The notes under the pieces were generated by a model. The model saw only the letters and a list, made by a program, of their open reading frames with translations. It was not told the DNA's origin and did no database searches. From the NCBI RefSeq assembly GCF_041734735.1, contig NC_134900.1, positions 38,698,954 through 38,762,953 of the forward strand: 64,000 bases of DNA, in the 5' to 3' direction. This document shows positions 10,135 to 24,700 of the stretch, in pieces. Origin of the DNA: Babylonia areolata. Its lineage: Eukaryota > Mollusca > Gastropoda > Neogastropoda > Buccinidae. The translations under genes and the position numbers were made by a program. Each line of letters begins with the position of its first letter. The stretch's first letter is position 1.

Positions 10135-13092
10135 AGGTTTGGGCGGAAAAAGGTGATGCTGTTTGCGGTGGGGCTGCACGCCTTGACAGCGCTGTCGCTG
10201 GCCTGGGTTCCAACCCTGCCCCTGCTGGCCTTCATGTGCTGGCTCAACGGGATGTCTGTCATGGGCCTCTACACCAATGCCTACGTCATCAGTAAGTCAC
10301 ACCCCATAGAAACCAGAGGCAGCATGAACCATGTCCTCTTGAGTAGCCATGAGATGTCTTGAAAGACAGCCATGAGCTCAGAAGAAAAGGGTTGTCTTCT
10401 TCTTCTTCTCATTCATCAGACAGACACCCCAGTCTCCGTGATGAAGGCATTTGTATGCTGCAGGTCCTCCACACAGCTGTGGAGCTTCCGGGTCTGTGGA
10501 GTTGGGTCGGGCCAGTACCACTTGAGGAAAGGGTTGTGAGGGTTCACATTTCTGTGATCCATCTGTGATGCAGTAGTCCCCTCCTGGTCTGTGGAGTTGG
10601 GTCGGGCCAGTACCACTTGAGGAAAGGGTTGTGAGGGTTCACATTTCAGTGATCCATCTGTGATGCAGTAGTCCCCTCCTGTGTAAAGGTCAGCATCTGT
10701 AACAACAGCAAGAGACAGCTGTGTGGCTGTGTGAAGAGCTCTCCAGGCTTGTCAGGACTGGTGGCTGCCACTTGAAGAGAACCATTCCCCTGCAGGTGAA
10801 AACCGGCTCCACCACGATGGGGCAAGGACACCTTGCACTTCCCACTATCCCCTGTCGGAAAGCGGCTTGTAACAAAGGCCTCAAAGTTTACAGCAATCGG
10901 GTTTTTAAGTTTTTGTGCGAATCAAGTGGGATTGTGGATACATTCGTGGGAGAGTCATTCAGCCTGTGGCCGGCTCCTACACACAAGTGAGTGTGCTGGT
11001 TCAAATGGGAGATTGGGGCCACACGGCTGACATATCCATGTCACTGCACAGGCTTTTTCCCCACTGTCCCCTTTTTTTTCTTCTTTTTTATGTCTTTGGG
11101 AGCGTTGTACAAACTTGTCACCAACGTTACACATGTGATGAAAGGGAGTGCAGAATAGACTTGTATTTGTAGCAACTCTTGAAAGATATAGAGACATTAT
11201 CACAATGATTTTTTTTTTTTTTTTCGTCATTATGGCTACAAGATTTTTCAGTTAATAGTTAAGACTTTTTAATGAAGAGATTTAGTATCTGTCTTCAAAA
11301 ATATTAAAAAAAATAATCAGAATGATTAGTTTTGTCACTGATTTCAACCACATACAGGGCATATAAAAGGGCAACTTTGATTCAGATAGTTTTGGACTGC
11401 AACTATGTGTTCCTAGGACATGAGCAACTATGTGTTCCTAGGACATGAGTAACTATGTGTTCCTAGGACATGAGTAACTATGTGTTCCTAGGACATGAGT
11501 AACTATGTGTTCCTAGGTTCCTAGGACATGAGTAACTATGTGTTCCTAGGACATGAGTAACTATCCTAGGACATGAGCAACTATGTGTTCCTAGGACATG
11601 AGTAACTATGTGTTCCTAGGACATGAGTAACTATGTGTTCCTAGGTTCCTAGGACATGAGTAACTATGTGTTCCTAGGACATGAGTAACTATGTGTTCCT
11701 AGGACATGAGCAACTGTGTGTTCCTAGGACATGAGCAACTATGTGTTCCTAGGACATGAGTAACTATCCTAGGACATGAGTAACTGTGTGTTCCTAGGAC
11801 ACGAGTAACTATGTGTTCCTAGGACATGAGTAACTATGTGTTCCTAGGACATGAGTAACTATGTGTTCCTAGGTTCCTAGGACATGAGTAACTATGTGTT
11901 CCTAGGTTCCTAGGACATGAGTAACTATCCTAGGACATCAGCAACTATGTGTTCCTAGGACATGAGTAAGTATGTGTTCCTAGGACATGAGTAACTATGT
12001 GTTCCTAGGACATGAGCAACTATGTGTTCCTAGGACATGAGTAACTATGTGTTCCTAGGTTCCTAGGACATGAGTAAGTATGTGTTCCTAGGACATGAGT
12101 AACTATGTGTTCCTAGGACATGACAAATAAAGTGAAGAACAAATGGACAGTAACATCTCATTAAACTTATGTGAAAGAATTCTGCAAATGATGATCTAAG
12201 GGGAGAGAGCAGTTTAAGTACGTATGCTGCACCACATCTGCCAAGCAGATGCCTGACCAGCAGCATAACCCAACATGGTTAGTCAAGCCTTTACAGCATG
12301 CATATATATTTGTGTATCTATCAGAGTAGATTTCTGTAGTTCTGCAACAGAAGAGAGCCCTTTGTTGCCAGGAGTTCTTTTTCAGTCAGGCATATGCCTT
12401 ACAGATGGTGCTGCGTGTATGGCTTAGCCCGAACAGAGTGACGCCTTGTTGAAAAGTGAAACTGAAAGAGAAAGTTGTGACAACAGGTGTGGAGATGGTG
12501 GGTCCATCGAAGCGAGTGTTGACGGGGATCGGCATTGTGGTGCTCTGGGCCCTGGGAATGGTGGTGCTGACGCCCCTCGCTTACCTCATCCGTGACTGGC
12601 AGACCCTGCAGATGGCTGCCTCCGCCTTCCCCGTTGTCTTCTTCTCCTACTACTGGTACGTGGGCCTTGCTTTGTCTCTGTCACTGTGTATCTCTCTCTC
12701 TCTCTCTCTGTGGTCTTCTTCTCCCCCTACTACTGGTACGTGGGCCTTGCTTTGTCTCTGTCACTGTGTATCTCTCTCTCTCTCTCTCTGTGGTCTTCTT
12801 CTCCCCCTACTACTGGTACGTGGGCCTTGTTTTGTCTCTGTCACTGTGTATCTCTCTCTCTCTCTCTCTCTGTGGTCTTCTTCTCCTCCTACTACTGGTA
12901 CGTGGGCCTTGTTTTGTCTCTGTCACTGTGTATCTCTCTCTCTCTCTCTCTCTGTGGTCTTCTTCTCCCCCTACTACTGGTACGTGGGCCTTGCTTTGTC
13001 TCTGTCACTGTGTATCTCTCTCTCTCTCTCTCTGTGGTCTTCTTCTTCTCCTACTACTGGTACGTGGGCCTTGCTTTGTCTCTGTCACTGTG

Positions 13093-13126
<34 letters not shown>

Positions 13127-13182
13127 GTCTTCTTCTCCCCCTACTACTGGTACGTGGGCCTTGTTTTGTCTCTGTCACTGTG

Positions 13183-13220
<38 letters not shown>

Positions 13221-13272
13221 TCTTCTCCCCCTACTACTGGTACGTGGGCCTTGTTTTGTCTCTGTCACTGTG

Positions 13273-13312
<40 letters not shown>

Positions 13313-13518
13313 TCTTCTCCTCCTACTACTGGTACGTGGGCCTTGCTTTGTCTCTGTCACTGTGTATCTCTCTCTCTCTCTCTCTGTGGTCTTCTTCTCC
13401 CCCTACTACTGGTACGTGGGCCTTGCTTTGTCTCTGTCACTGTGTATCTCTCTCTCTCTGTGGTCTTCTTCTCCCCCTACTACTGGTACGTGGGCCTTGT
13501 TTTGTCTCTGTCACTGTG

Positions 13519-13556
<38 letters not shown>

Positions 13557-13608
13557 TCTTCTCCCCCTACTACTGGTACGTGGGCCTTGTTTTGTCTCTG
13601 TCACTGTG

Positions 13609-13648
<40 letters not shown>

Positions 13649-15157
13649 TCTTCTCCTCCTACTACTGGTACGTGGGCCTTGTTTTTCACTTGCTGAAGAA
13701 TGGTTCATTTTACAGTATTCGTAAACTCTTGTATTTATATATTTAATGCCCTGAAGATACGACAGGAATTTGTTGACAGCAATGAAGAAATTTAGAATTA
13801 ATTTACAATGCACAAGAAGCACTTTTGTTCTACAGGTTTGAGTTTGTATGTATTTTACATTGTGTTGTCGCTACATGGTCACCATATTGTGTACTTTTGA
13901 CCTCTTTCAAGGGTCGGAGGTCTGGAGATTAAAGTTTTTGTTCTTGTTCTTTCTCTGTGTCTCTCTGTCTCTGTCTGTCTGTCTGTCTCTCTTGTATTGC
14001 ATGTTTGTTATATTTTCCCTTTGTATGAGGACAGGATAAAAACCAGCCTAATACGTTTATTCCTGTTTTCCCTTGATCAAGAATAATTCATTCATTGATC
14101 ATTTCCTTCCCTCTCATCATGGGTCTAATATTCAAACTGTCAGATCATGGTTTGTTGACTTTGTAACCTCTTGATTTGTGTGTTGTTTTCATAAATCTTT
14201 TACCTGTGTTTGATTTGATTTCAGCATTCACTTCAAAGACTTTGTGATGTTTCATTCTGCAGCGAGGAAATTGTTCAGAAGAGACTGAGAATGTCATGTG
14301 CATACTTATCCAAGTATTTGTTTGAGACTGGTAAAAACATAGTTTTTTATTTGAATGTACAGTGTCAGTTTACAGTGTTTATCACAGGGACAGTGAATAC
14401 AGTTGTACTCTGGTAATATTAGAACAGTTTATTGTGTCGTTTTCGAAAATGAAGATGTGCATTTCATTATTGCCAGTGATTTTAATGCACACATTGGAGA
14501 CTGGACTTTGAATACTAATGACTTGAATGACTTTTTCATTCCTGTGATGAAAGCATTTATGCTAGGGACTGCAAAGATAATGTTGTTGTGTGAAAAAAAA
14601 GAAGTGAATAATTTGTTGGGGGAATGTTTGATCAAACTTTGAGGCACTTCTCAGTTAACTGCTTTGAACTGTTTTGTTTATGGAGTGTTTTCTTTTTTTG
14701 TCTGAAAATGGAAATAGAACTATTGACTATATTTTGTGTTCTGCTGACTTGGTTACTGAAGTTTTATGGTAACTGACAGAGTGGAAGTGCTGCATATGCC
14801 CATTGAAACAAGTATTGATAGCAACTGTGATTAATCTAATTCCAGTCAGTCACAGCAAAAGATGGGGAGTGTACAGAACGTGACAGGATGCTGCCAGAGT
14901 TGATGTATTTAGAAGAGAAATGTCTTCTGCTGCTACACAGACAGGTCTGGATAATGTCTGAAATGATACTGATGTTGATGCTGAGGCTGCTATTTCAGAG
15001 CTGGTTAACATCTTACTCCGTGCAGCTGACTGCTTTCACAGAACGCTACACTGCGGTGCTAGCCAGCGAACCCCAAGTGGCAACAAATGGTTTGACACTA
15101 GGTATTTTTTGGAAAAAAAAAAAATATTGTGTATATTTTTTCCATAGTCATGTAGAA

Positions 15158-15209
<52 letters not shown>

Positions 15210-18200
15210 GTGATAGTTAACCTGTTGCCTGCCCTTGGGCGTATGACTTACGTCCCTTTGTTGCCGTCCAGTGCATTGAAGACGTAACTCACACGTCCAG
15301 TTTTCATCAACAATTCATGGTTGATATTAAAGGGAAACGACTTACGCTGTTTCCCCCTTTCTTCTGGAATGTTTGAAACATTGTTTGTGTTATGTCTGCA
15401 CTGTATGATTGACAGGCAGTGGAAAATTCCAAAGTTCATTACTGACACAGCTGGGCAAACTGGCATTGTCAACCACAGCTTGATCTCATCTCATTTTGTG
15501 AAGGTTGACAGCCTTTGAAGTGTCACAGGAAATAACAATACATGGACAGTGGGGAAGAAAGTGTGTGCAGTGATAGGGTCATGAAACAGGTGCCGCTTTT
15601 GATTGTGATGATGAGTCACCGCCCACTTCGTGACACGTAGCCCCCTCTGAAGACAGACATTTGGTCTGAAACTTTGGTCTGAAAGTGAGTCTTATTTTAC
15701 AAACCACAGTTTTTATAAACTTTCTCCATTCGGTGTTTCCATAGAAACAGCAGTCATTTTTTACTCACTTGTCTAAACAAAGTGAGTATGTTTTAACCCA
15801 GTGTTCAGTTGTCTGTGTGTGCCTGTGTCTGTGTGGCCGTGGTAAACTTTAACATTGCCATTTTCTCTGAAAATACTTTGTCTGCCAATACCAGCTTTGG
15901 CTTAAACATAGTATGGAAAAAAATCTTCACAGTGATACCAATAACAGGTTGTAAGTCTCCCGAATAATGCCATATTTCTGAATCATTAACATTTTATTTC
16001 ATCGAGATTCATTCCGAAATCCGAAAATTCTAAAAACCGCTTCCCACTGAGTTTGGCCGACTAGAAGGTAGGTTGTGTTCGAAGACGACATGACCTTGTT
16101 TTTCTTGTTCACAATTAAAAGGAAAAAAACACAAATTCTGGACAGAACATATACAGCGATACCGTGTTTGCTGCATATAAATATTCTAAAATGGACACTG
16201 ACTTAACTGGAATAAACATAAAAGAAAAATTGAGTCGATCATTTCTTTCAGCCTGCTGTAGACTCGTTCGTGCAGATCTAGAGATCTACCATGTGTTGTG
16301 GTGTGCTTGAAGCAATGGCAACGTCTCCTTTACCGCCAAAATAAAAGAATGATCGAGATATAATAAAACACACAAAAAACATAATTTAAACAGCGTTATT
16401 AAGTCCACTACAATCACATCTGTTCATCGCAGGAAGAAGAAAACATCTACATTGCTTTAAGTATTAAATTTAGTCAGATGAAGTGAGATGCGCCACAGCA
16501 GTGGGGATTAGTCTGCTTGCTTTGGAACTGAACATGCCTGGTTCGATCCCGCTTGGAGACTTCAACCATTGAAACACTGCGTTGCTTGTCCCGGGCATGA
16601 AGAAAACCCTCGACATCCAAATGTTCCACACTTCAAGTATATCTAATTCATAAAGACTTATTTCTTAGTGGAACAGTATATAGTACTTGAGCTTACTTTT
16701 TTTTCAGAATTGAGTTATGCAAAACAGTTCTGTTATCCTGTGTCAAAAACAGCTAAATTGCACATTTTTTACATAGGTAAAAACTTACTGAAATCCCACT
16801 TCTTCGACATCTATTCAGCAAGAACTTTGTGACCTTTTCCAGCTACAAGGATATGTATCAAAATTATCAGCAGAAGGCACACAGCTATTTACAAATAGAA
16901 TATTGTATGTAAAACAATATTTTTTCTTTTAGAATATGTGCTAAAACACAATGGTATCTGCGTTCAACACAATAGTACCATCAAAACTATATTTTAAACT
17001 GAAAGATCTCTTGCTGCCTGAATCAGTTTGTGCATGGATCCTAGATTTTCTAAGATGCAGACCGCAAGTTGTTAAAGTTGGTGACCTCACCTCCTCCACA
17101 TGCATTCTCAACATATAGGCGCCCCACAGGGATGTGTTCTATCCCCACTGTTGTACTCACTATCCACACATGACTATGCAACTCAAAATGAATGTAACAC
17201 CATGGTCAAGTTTGCCAACGATACTACTCTAAAAGGGCTGATTACGAACAGTGATGAGTCAAAATATAGTGAAGAAGTACTAGAACTTGCCAGCTGGTGT
17301 GATCAAAACAACTTAGAACTCAACGTATCAAAAACAAAAGAATTGATTTTAGTTTTCAGGAAGACCAGATCTAACCCCTTACCACTTGTCATTAAAGACA
17401 AGCAAGCAGAGATCATCAGCAGCTTTAAATTTCTCGGACTGATCATTTCCAACGATTTGAAATGGGAGAAAAATGTGGAAAAAATTGTTAAGAAAGCACA
17501 ACAGCGCTTGTACTTTCTTTGGCGCCTCAGAAAGTTCGGAATTAGATAAGAGATCATGGTTGATTTCTACCGAGCAGTCATTGAAAGCGTGTTAACCTTC
17601 GCTATTACTGTTTGGTATGGAAACATTTCCAAGACAGAAGTCGCAGCCCTGAACAGAATGGTAAAAACTGCCACCAAGATCACCGGGGCTGATCTACCTT
17701 CTCTAGAAGACATATAATTATTATAAGCGGCTACTCAAAAAAGCAACATCAATCAGCCAGGATGAATCACGTCCAGCTTTTGGGATTTTCGAGATGCTCC
17801 CCTCTGGTCAACGGTACAGAAGTATTAGGACGAAAACCAATCGCTTCACCAATAGCTTTTTCCCCGAAAGCAGTCAATGCCCTGTCTCTCGAACAAATCC
17901 AGTCTGATAACTAGAATTGTGCAACCAACAACCAACTACCTGAAGATCTAGCCATCAGCCCCATCCACATGTAATATGCAGCTTCTGTTCAAACGTGTGT
18001 GTGTGAGAGAGAGACAGAGACAGAGAGAGTGTTTGTGTGTGTGCGTGTGTGTGTGTGTGTGTGTGTGCACGCGCATGTGTGTGTGTGTGTGTGTGTGTGT
18101 GCAGTGCGTACATGTGTGAGTATGCACAAGTTTTTGTATTGATATGCACTTGTATGTATCCTAATTATCTGTGTTTGTGCGTGATTTTCGATTTGTGTTT

Positions 18201-19045
18201 GTACATTGTTATGTACTATCCCCCCCAATATTCCTTGTGACCCCGGTACACTTGGTAATAAAGACATATTCTATTCTATTCTATTCTATTCTGTTCTATT
18301 CTATTCCATTCTAAAAATGCAGCTTTTCTATATAAAAAAGGCATATTCTTAAAATTAAAAAAAAATGGTACTGAGAATGTTTATTGGTTATTTCAGTTGC
18401 AGACTTACAACCAGTCTCTAAAAGCTCAGAAATATAAATTCTGTTTGATGCGATTAAACTTAACAATGGACATTACTTCATTTCCCTACACTATGTCCCA
18501 GTTTTTATAACTGCAATGCAGCATGTCCCTCAAATGAGCATCAGAACCTGAAAGGGCGCTGTAAAAAGAAACAGCTGAAAAAGTGTGATCCAGTGGTGAA
18601 GACAGCCTGCAGATTGCCTTACACCCTTGTCCCTCTGGATGTTCCTTGCCTGTGTGAGTGGGCGTGGCATTTTGTGCTGCATGTAATGGCTGTGTTCTTC
18701 CCTTGGCATGGAGTGTTTTGCTTTGGGTGTGTCATGTGTTGCCACTTCGTCGTTTACAGTGGTGTGGAAGGATGGGTGAATGAACATAACATAACTACAA
18801 TTCCCTGAGTTGTTAACTTTGACAAATTAACATATCTATAACTCCTTTTCTTTTAGACATTCGGGGGGGAGTCCTGCTCTGGAAAAGAGTCAAAGAAACT
18901 ACCTGTGCCTGAAATGACCACCACAAAGTGTTATTCTGCTGGAAATGTTATGTTTCTAGATCAAATATGATCAAGTTTACATGTGAATATGCATCCCATA
19001 AATATCTAGACAGTTTGTTTCTTTTGATTTTACAGGGTCAACCCT

Positions 19046-19076
<31 letters not shown>

Positions 19077-21669
19077 TGTGTGTGTGTCTGCATGCACATG
19101 TGTATGTACATGTGCATGAGTATGAGCAAAAGAATGCAGGTGTGTATAATGAGTCAAGATGTATATGTGTACATTCATATCATCAATCCCATCTTCATTT
19201 TCTTTTTTTAAGTTAAAGCATCTTACATTCACGCATGTGGGAGAGAGAGGGGCATGTATGTGTGTGTGTGTGTGTCTGTGAGTGTGTGTGTGTGTGTGTG
19301 CTTCCTTACTTGATATTTAGAAATACATACATATTTGTTACATACAAACACACACACACATATTATAATAAGAAAGTGTAAAAATATCTTGTCACCCTTA
19401 CACCCCCCACCCACCCCCAAACCCTCACACACCCCCTCCCCCACACCCCCACACCCCCACCTCACCCCACACCCCCACCTCACCCCACACGCGCACACAT
19501 ACTTCTACAACACTGAAGTGAAGCTGTGTCAACCTCACTCACAGCACTGTAAGACTCTTATGCTTTTGTTTTTCCTGTTGGATTGAGTGAAGCTTGTTGT
19601 CTTCTGCTTAAATGTCAGAACTGTGTCCAATATCAAGCCTGTTACATCTTACTCTGCTTAAATGTCAGAACTGTGTCCAATATCAAGCCTGTTACATCTT
19701 ACTCTGCTTAAATGTCAGAACTGTGTCCAATATCAAGCCTGTTACATCTTAGTCTGCTTAAATGTCAGAACTGTGTCCAGTATCAAGCCTGTTACATCTT
19801 ACTCTGCTTAAATGTCAGAACTGTGTCCCAATATCAAGCCTGTTACATCTTACTCTGCTTAAATGTCAGAACTGTGTCCAATATCAAGCCTGTTACATCT
19901 TACTCTGCTTAAATGTCAGAACTGTGTCCAATATCAAGCCTGTTACATCTTACTCTGCTTAAATGTCAGAACTGTGTCCAGTATCAAGCCTGTTACATCT
20001 TACTCTGCTTAAATGTCAGAACTGTGTCCAGTATCAAGCCTGTTACATCTTACTCTGCTTAAATGTCAGAACTGTGTCCAGTATCAAGCCTGTTACATCT
20101 TACTCTGCTTAAATGTCAGAACTGTGTCCAATATCAAGCCTGTTACATCTTACTCTGCTTAAATGTCAGAACTGTGTCCAATATCAAGCCTGTTACATCT
20201 TACTCTGCTTAAATGTCAGAACTGTGTCCAATATCAAGCCTGTTACATCTTAGTCTGCTTAAATGTCAGAACTGTGTCCAGTATCAAGCCTGTTACATCT
20301 TACTCTGCTTAAATGTCAGAACTGTGTCCAATATCAAGCCTGTTACATCTTAGTCTGCTTAAATGTCAGAACTGTGTCCAGTATCAAGCCTGTTACATCT
20401 TACTCTGCTTAAATGTCAGAACTGTGTCCAGTATCAAGCCTGTTACATCTTAGTCTGCTTAAATGTCAGAACTGTGTCCAGTATCAAGCCTGTTACATCT
20501 TACTCTGCTTAAATGTCAGAACTGTGTCCAATATCAAGCCTGTTACATCTTACTCTGCTTAAATGTCAGAACTGTGTCCAGTATCAAGCCTGTTACATCT
20601 TACTCTGCTTAAATGTCAGAACTGTGTCCAGTATCAAGCCTGTTACATCTTACTCTGCTTAAATGTCAGAACTGTGTCCAGTAACAAGCCTGTTACATCT
20701 TACTCTGCTTAAATGTCAGAACTGTGTCCAATATCAAGCCTGTTACATCTTAGTCTGCTTAAATGTCAGAACTGTGTCCAATATCAAGCCTGTTACATCT
20801 TACTCTGCTTAAATGTCAGAACTGTGTCCAATATCAAGCCTGTTACATGTTAGTCTGCTTAAATGTCAGAACTGTGTCCAGTATCAAGCCTGTTACATGT
20901 TAGTCTGCTGCATTTTTTGGTTTTGATTTTTTTAAGTTGTTAGTTTTGTTGTTTTTTCTTCTTCACATTTGCTCCTTTATCTCTTGACAAGTAGTGTGAG
21001 CACTGCTGGGTGTGTCGCTGCTGACATTTCATTGACTGCATGCATCTGTGTTCTCTGTACCTGTTTGTTGGTGTTGTTGTGTTGTTGGTTTTGATTATAT
21101 TTTATTTAGATTTGTGATGAGTCAAAAGCCATCATGGGACATAACTCCTTATGCATGCATTACAGGTAACGAAAAAAATTGCTTCAAACACTATGGTAGA
21201 AGAACTTTTAATGTATACATCTGGCTGCATGTGTTGTACACACACACACACACACATATACAAGACCTTGAGCATAGTAAATAGGATTGATTGATAAGGA
21301 CATAGTATACTGATGATCTGACTAAATGAAAATAATGAGTTAAGGATTGTTTAGAAATGTCTTTTATTCAAGGCTGGGAACTCTCAGCTCTCTATGTCTC
21401 TGTCTCTCTGTCTCTGACTCTGTATCTCTCTCTGTGTCTCTGTCTCTCTGTGTCTCTGTCTCTCTGACTTTGTATCTCTCTCTCTGTGTCTCTTTCTGTC
21501 TCTCAGTCACTCGTTCATGTGCAAGGTGCTTCACCACTGTGACGTAAAGCATATCTGGACCCCCTCCCCTTGAACGGAAGTGACAAAGAAGACAGCTGAA
21601 GCCAGTTGTCAGGAAGACTGTCCAGAAACCCCTGACCCAAAAGCTGAACGTACAGCTGTGATGACCCCG

Positions 21670-21708
<39 letters not shown>

Positions 21709-24700
21709 CACACACACACACACAACACAACACAGAGTTTCCCTCCTTCCCCACCCCAACACACATTTTGATATGGATACTTATATAGCGCTTATCCTCG
21801 GTTGGAAACCAAGCTCTTAATGCTTTACAAACACAGGGTCATTAGCACAGCAGGCTGCCTACCTGGGTAGAATAGACTAACAGCTGCCATTGGGTGCTCA
21901 TCAGTCATTTCCTGTGTCATTCAGTCAGATTTCAGGCACGTTCACGTACACACTCAGACATGTAACATTTTACGTGTATGATCGTTTTGTCCGTTTACCC
22001 CACCATGTAAGCAGCCATACTCCGCTTTGGGGGGTGTCCATGCTGAGTATGTTCTTGTTTCCATAACCCACCGAACGCAAACATGGATTACAGGATCTTT
22101 TAACATGTGTATTTCATCTTGTGCTTGCGTATGCACACAACGAGGGTTCAGGCACTAGCAGGTCTGCACATATGTTGACCTGGGAGATTGGAAAAATCTC
22201 CGCCCTTTATCCATCAGGTGCCGTTATCGAGATTTGAACTTGGGACCCTCAGATTGAAAGTCCAACACTTTAACCACTCGGCCTTTCCGCATACAAGCAT
22301 ACATACATACATAACATGCATGGACGTCACTGTTTGTCTTGTAGACCTTGTTAAGGTTTGATACATTACATCTCGATTCTCTTTCTGCATGCTCCTATAA
22401 CACACACACACACAGGCAGGCTTGCAAAAACATGCACTTGCATGCACACACGCAAAAACACGCATACTCGCACACACACGCAAGCTCACTCACACACACC
22501 CCCGACCCCACACACCTGTATGGTGTGTGGACCCCCCACACCCCCACCCCCCTTGCCCCCGTCCCCTCCCCCTCTCCATCCCTCCTACGTACCCCCTGTG
22601 TGACTCACTGAAGGTACTGTTTCAGGCTGGTCCCAGAGTCTGCCCGCTGGCTGCTGAGGAAGGGGCACGTGCAGCAGGCCGAGGCCATCATCCGCAATGC
22701 CGCCAGGGTCAACAAGGTGGAGTTACCCCCCCTGATGTTCCACAAGGAGACGGAGGAGTGCGAGGAGACCAAGGGGGAGTCTGTGCTGGGCCTGCGTCAC
22801 CACCCCCGCCTCATGGTCAAGTACCTGTTCGTCGTCTACAACTGGTGAGGGACCCCTCCTCACCTGGCTGCAGGTCTCAGTTTCAGGAAGGTGTCAGAAA
22901 TGTCCACACTGATTCAAACTAGTGGAGCGTTGGCCTGGAGGTAATGTGTCCGCCTTGGAAACGAGAAGATCTGAGTGCAGTGCTTTCAAATCCCATAGTC
23001 ACCAGTATTTTCTCCCTCTCTACTAGACCTTGAGTGGTGGTCTGGGCGCTAGTCATTCGGATGAGACGATAAACCGAGGTCCTGTGTGCAGCATGCACTT
23101 AACGCACATAAAAGAACCCACGGCAACAAAAGGGTTGTTCCTGGCAAAATTCTGAAGAAAAATCTACTTCAATAGGAAAAACAAATAAAACTGCACGCAG
23201 GAAAAAACACAAAAAAACGGGTGGCGCTATAGTATAGCAACGCGCTCTCCCTGGGGAGATCAGCCCGAATTTCACACAGAGTAATCTGCTGTGATAAAAA
23301 AGAAATACAAATACAAATACTAGTGGAGTGTTGGCCTAGAGGTAATGCGTCCGCCTTGGAAGCGAGAGGATCTGAGCGCAGTGCTTTCGAATCCCATAGT
23401 CACCAGTATTTTCTCCCTCTCTACTAGACCTTGAGTGGTGGTCTGGACGCTAGTCATTCAGATGAAACAATAAACCGAGGTCCAGTGTACAGCATGCACA
23501 TAGTGCACGTTAAAGAAGCCATGGCAACAAGAGGGTTATCCCTGGCAAAATTCTGTAGAAAAATTCACTTCGATGGGAAAACAGATAAGAAATTGCAAGC
23601 AGAAAAAAATCCCCCAAAAATGGGTGGCGTTCTCAGTGTAACGACGTGCTGTCCCTGAGGAGAGCAGCCCAAATATATATACAAAAATATCTGCTGTGAC
23701 AAAAAAGAGTAATACACTACAATACACTATACTACAATACAATACAATACAATGCAATACAGTACAATGCAATGCAGTGCAATACAATACAATACAATAC
23801 AATACATGCTACACCAAATTTGCGGTTAAAAGAAACAATTATATATACCAAATTTGACAGGAAAAAAGGCAGATGTCTAATCTTCGCACAAAGCCGATAC
23901 GCTGATGAAGCCTCAGTGCCTGGTACTCACAGAGCAGAGTGTCTGGACTGCTGTCAGAATGTTGTCAGTGCCTGGTACTCACAGAGCAGTGTGTCTGGAC
24001 TGCTGTCAGAATGTTGTCAGTGCCTGGTACTCACAGAGCAGTGTGTCTGGACTGCTGTCAGAATGTTGTCAGTGCCTGGTACTCACAGAGCAGTGTGTCT
24101 GGACTGCTGTCAGAATGTTGTCAGTGCCTGGTACTCACAGAGCAGAGTGTCTGGACTGCTGTCAGAATGTTGTCAGTGCCTGGTACTCACAGAGCAGTGT
24201 GTCTGGACTGCTGTCAGAATGTTGTCAGTGCCTGGTACTCACAGAGCAGTGTGTCTGGACTGCTGTCAGAATGTTGTCAGTGCCTGGTACTCACAGAGCA
24301 GTGTGTCTGGACTGCTGTCAGAATGTTGTCAGTGCCTGGTACTCACAGAGCAGTGTGTCTGGACTGCTGTCAGAATGTTGTCAGTGCCTGGTACTCACAG
24401 AGCAGTGTGTCTGGACTGCTGTCAGAATGTTGTCAGTGCCTGGTACTCACAGAGCAGAGTGTCTGGACTGCTGTCAGAATGTTGTCAGTGCCTGGTACTC
24501 ACAGAGCAGTGTGTCTGGACTGCTGTCAGAATGTTGTCAGTGCCTGGTACTCACAGAGCAGAGTGTCTGGACTGCTGTCAGAATGTTGTCAGTGCCTGGT
24601 ACTCACAGAGCAGAGTGTCTGGACTGCTGTCAGAATGTTGTCAGTGCCTGGTACTCACAGAGCAGTGTGTCTGGACTGCTGTCAGAATGTTGTCAGTGCC

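Noticed and set aside
7619-10262. Two minus-strand open frames of about 800 codons
   Set aside because: They are translations of the pentamer and 27-bp-type satellites (His/Thr/Gln repeats). The pentamer rotates frame and has no stops in any frame.
12656-13724. Continuation of exon 3's frame as one long exon
   Set aside because: The SLC22 alignment resumes in exon 4 directly after the first donor; the rest is array. Kept only as a possible isoform source.
15217-15310. Fifth piggyBac-like element
   Set aside because: A plausible left end (ttaacctgttgcctgccc) with cgtc-rich inner motifs, but no matching right end found.
19600-20910. CRISPR-like array
   Set aside because: Direct repeats without unique spacers, in an animal-type genome.
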